A DNA stretch of 5,801 nucleotides from Verrucomicrobiales bacterium (lineage in GTDB: Bacteria; Verrucomicrobiota; Verrucomicrobiia; Limisphaerales; F1-80-MAGS106), in contig CANLCA010000220.1 in NCBI GenBank assembly GCA_947487925.1, positions 1 to 5,801 on the forward strand, written 5' to 3'. How positions within the stretch are numbered: position 1 is the first letter of the stretch; every line of letters begins with the position of its first letter. This document shows, piece after piece, positions 5,736-5,801 of this stretch. Below the pieces are notes generated by a model. That model saw only the letters and a program-made list of their open reading frames with translations. It was not told where the DNA came from and ran no database searches. The position numbers and the translations under genes were made by a program.

Positions 5736-5801
5736 ATGGATGAAGATTATCCACTGGACGAACTGGACTTCGACGGGCGTTTTGCGACGGACGAGGCGTG
5801 C
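5736..5801 (+). CDS. IS1595-family transposase, N-terminal fragment (runs off the right edge)
   Basis: The final 22 codons are open from the ATG at 5736 and read MDEDYPLDELDFDGRFATDE, then AC. The 'F..RFATDEAC' pattern is the typical beginning of IS1595-family transposases, where it is followed by a 'LRWPDGF.CPRC' zinc ribbon and a DDE-type catalytic domain. Those parts lie beyond the window, so intactness cannot be judged. No strong Shine-Dalgarno sequence is present, only GGG at -5 to -3, which is common for transposases. An upstream in-frame GTG at 5724 is an alternative start; a TGA at 5700-5702 limits any longer extension. The call rests on a short conserved stretch. Confidence 0.6.
   Translation, partial: MDEDYPLDELDFDGRFATDEAC

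Noticed and set aside
5450..5737. A 95-codon minus-strand frame between the Trm112-like gene and the transposase.
   Set aside because: It runs through the putative element end and the Trm112-like ribosome-binding region and shows no family motif, although part of it (around 5610-5690) looks mildly protein-like.

Overview
The window most resembles a piece of a Verrucomicrobiota (PVC group) chromosome of moderate to fairly high GC. The main clues are the N-terminus of a secreted 'PVC-type membrane-bound dehydrogenase' (beta-propeller with Asp-rich calcium-type loops), a secreted PQQ-like beta-propeller protein that begins its mature part with WPQYRG, and a Trm112-like protein carrying the CCPET variant of the N-terminal motif. 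This taxonomic call is inference from family distribution; no rRNA or other marker gene is present.

The left two thirds (1-3769) is a run of four minus-strand genes with gaps of 20, 50 and 12 bases, so they are probably co-transcribed. In transcription order they are: a secreted PQQ-like beta-propeller protein (3769-2471), a stand-alone FAD/NAD(P)-binding ferredoxin-reductase-type oxidoreductase (2450-1734), aminomethyltransferase GcvT of the glycine cleavage system (1683-538), and the start of the PVC-type dehydrogenase (525 to beyond base 1). Two products are predicted to be exported and two cytoplasmic, and the other glycine cleavage genes (gcvH, gcvP, lpd) are not in view. Physical linkage is clear, but a common pathway is not.

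A roughly 550-base non-coding stretch (3770-4318) separates this operon from a plus-strand MBL-fold metallo-hydrolase (4319-5200). That gene converges on a minus-strand Trm112-like small protein (5453-5190), and the two coding regions overlap by 11 bases at their 3' ends. Both have a very short upstream reading frame with a strong Shine-Dalgarno sequence, out of frame with the main gene and overlapping its start codon. This arrangement suggests translational coupling or a leader peptide. The four-gene operon, by contrast, has almost no recognisable Shine-Dalgarno sequences.

The right edge (5736-5801) holds the first 22 codons of what looks like an IS1595-family transposase reading out of the window. 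A candidate left end of that element lies around 5688-5715. I see no CRISPR array, no tRNA or rRNA gene and no convincing novel multi-gene system. The most interesting leads are the paired overlapping leader frames, the FNR-GcvT linkage and the probable insertion-sequence boundary.
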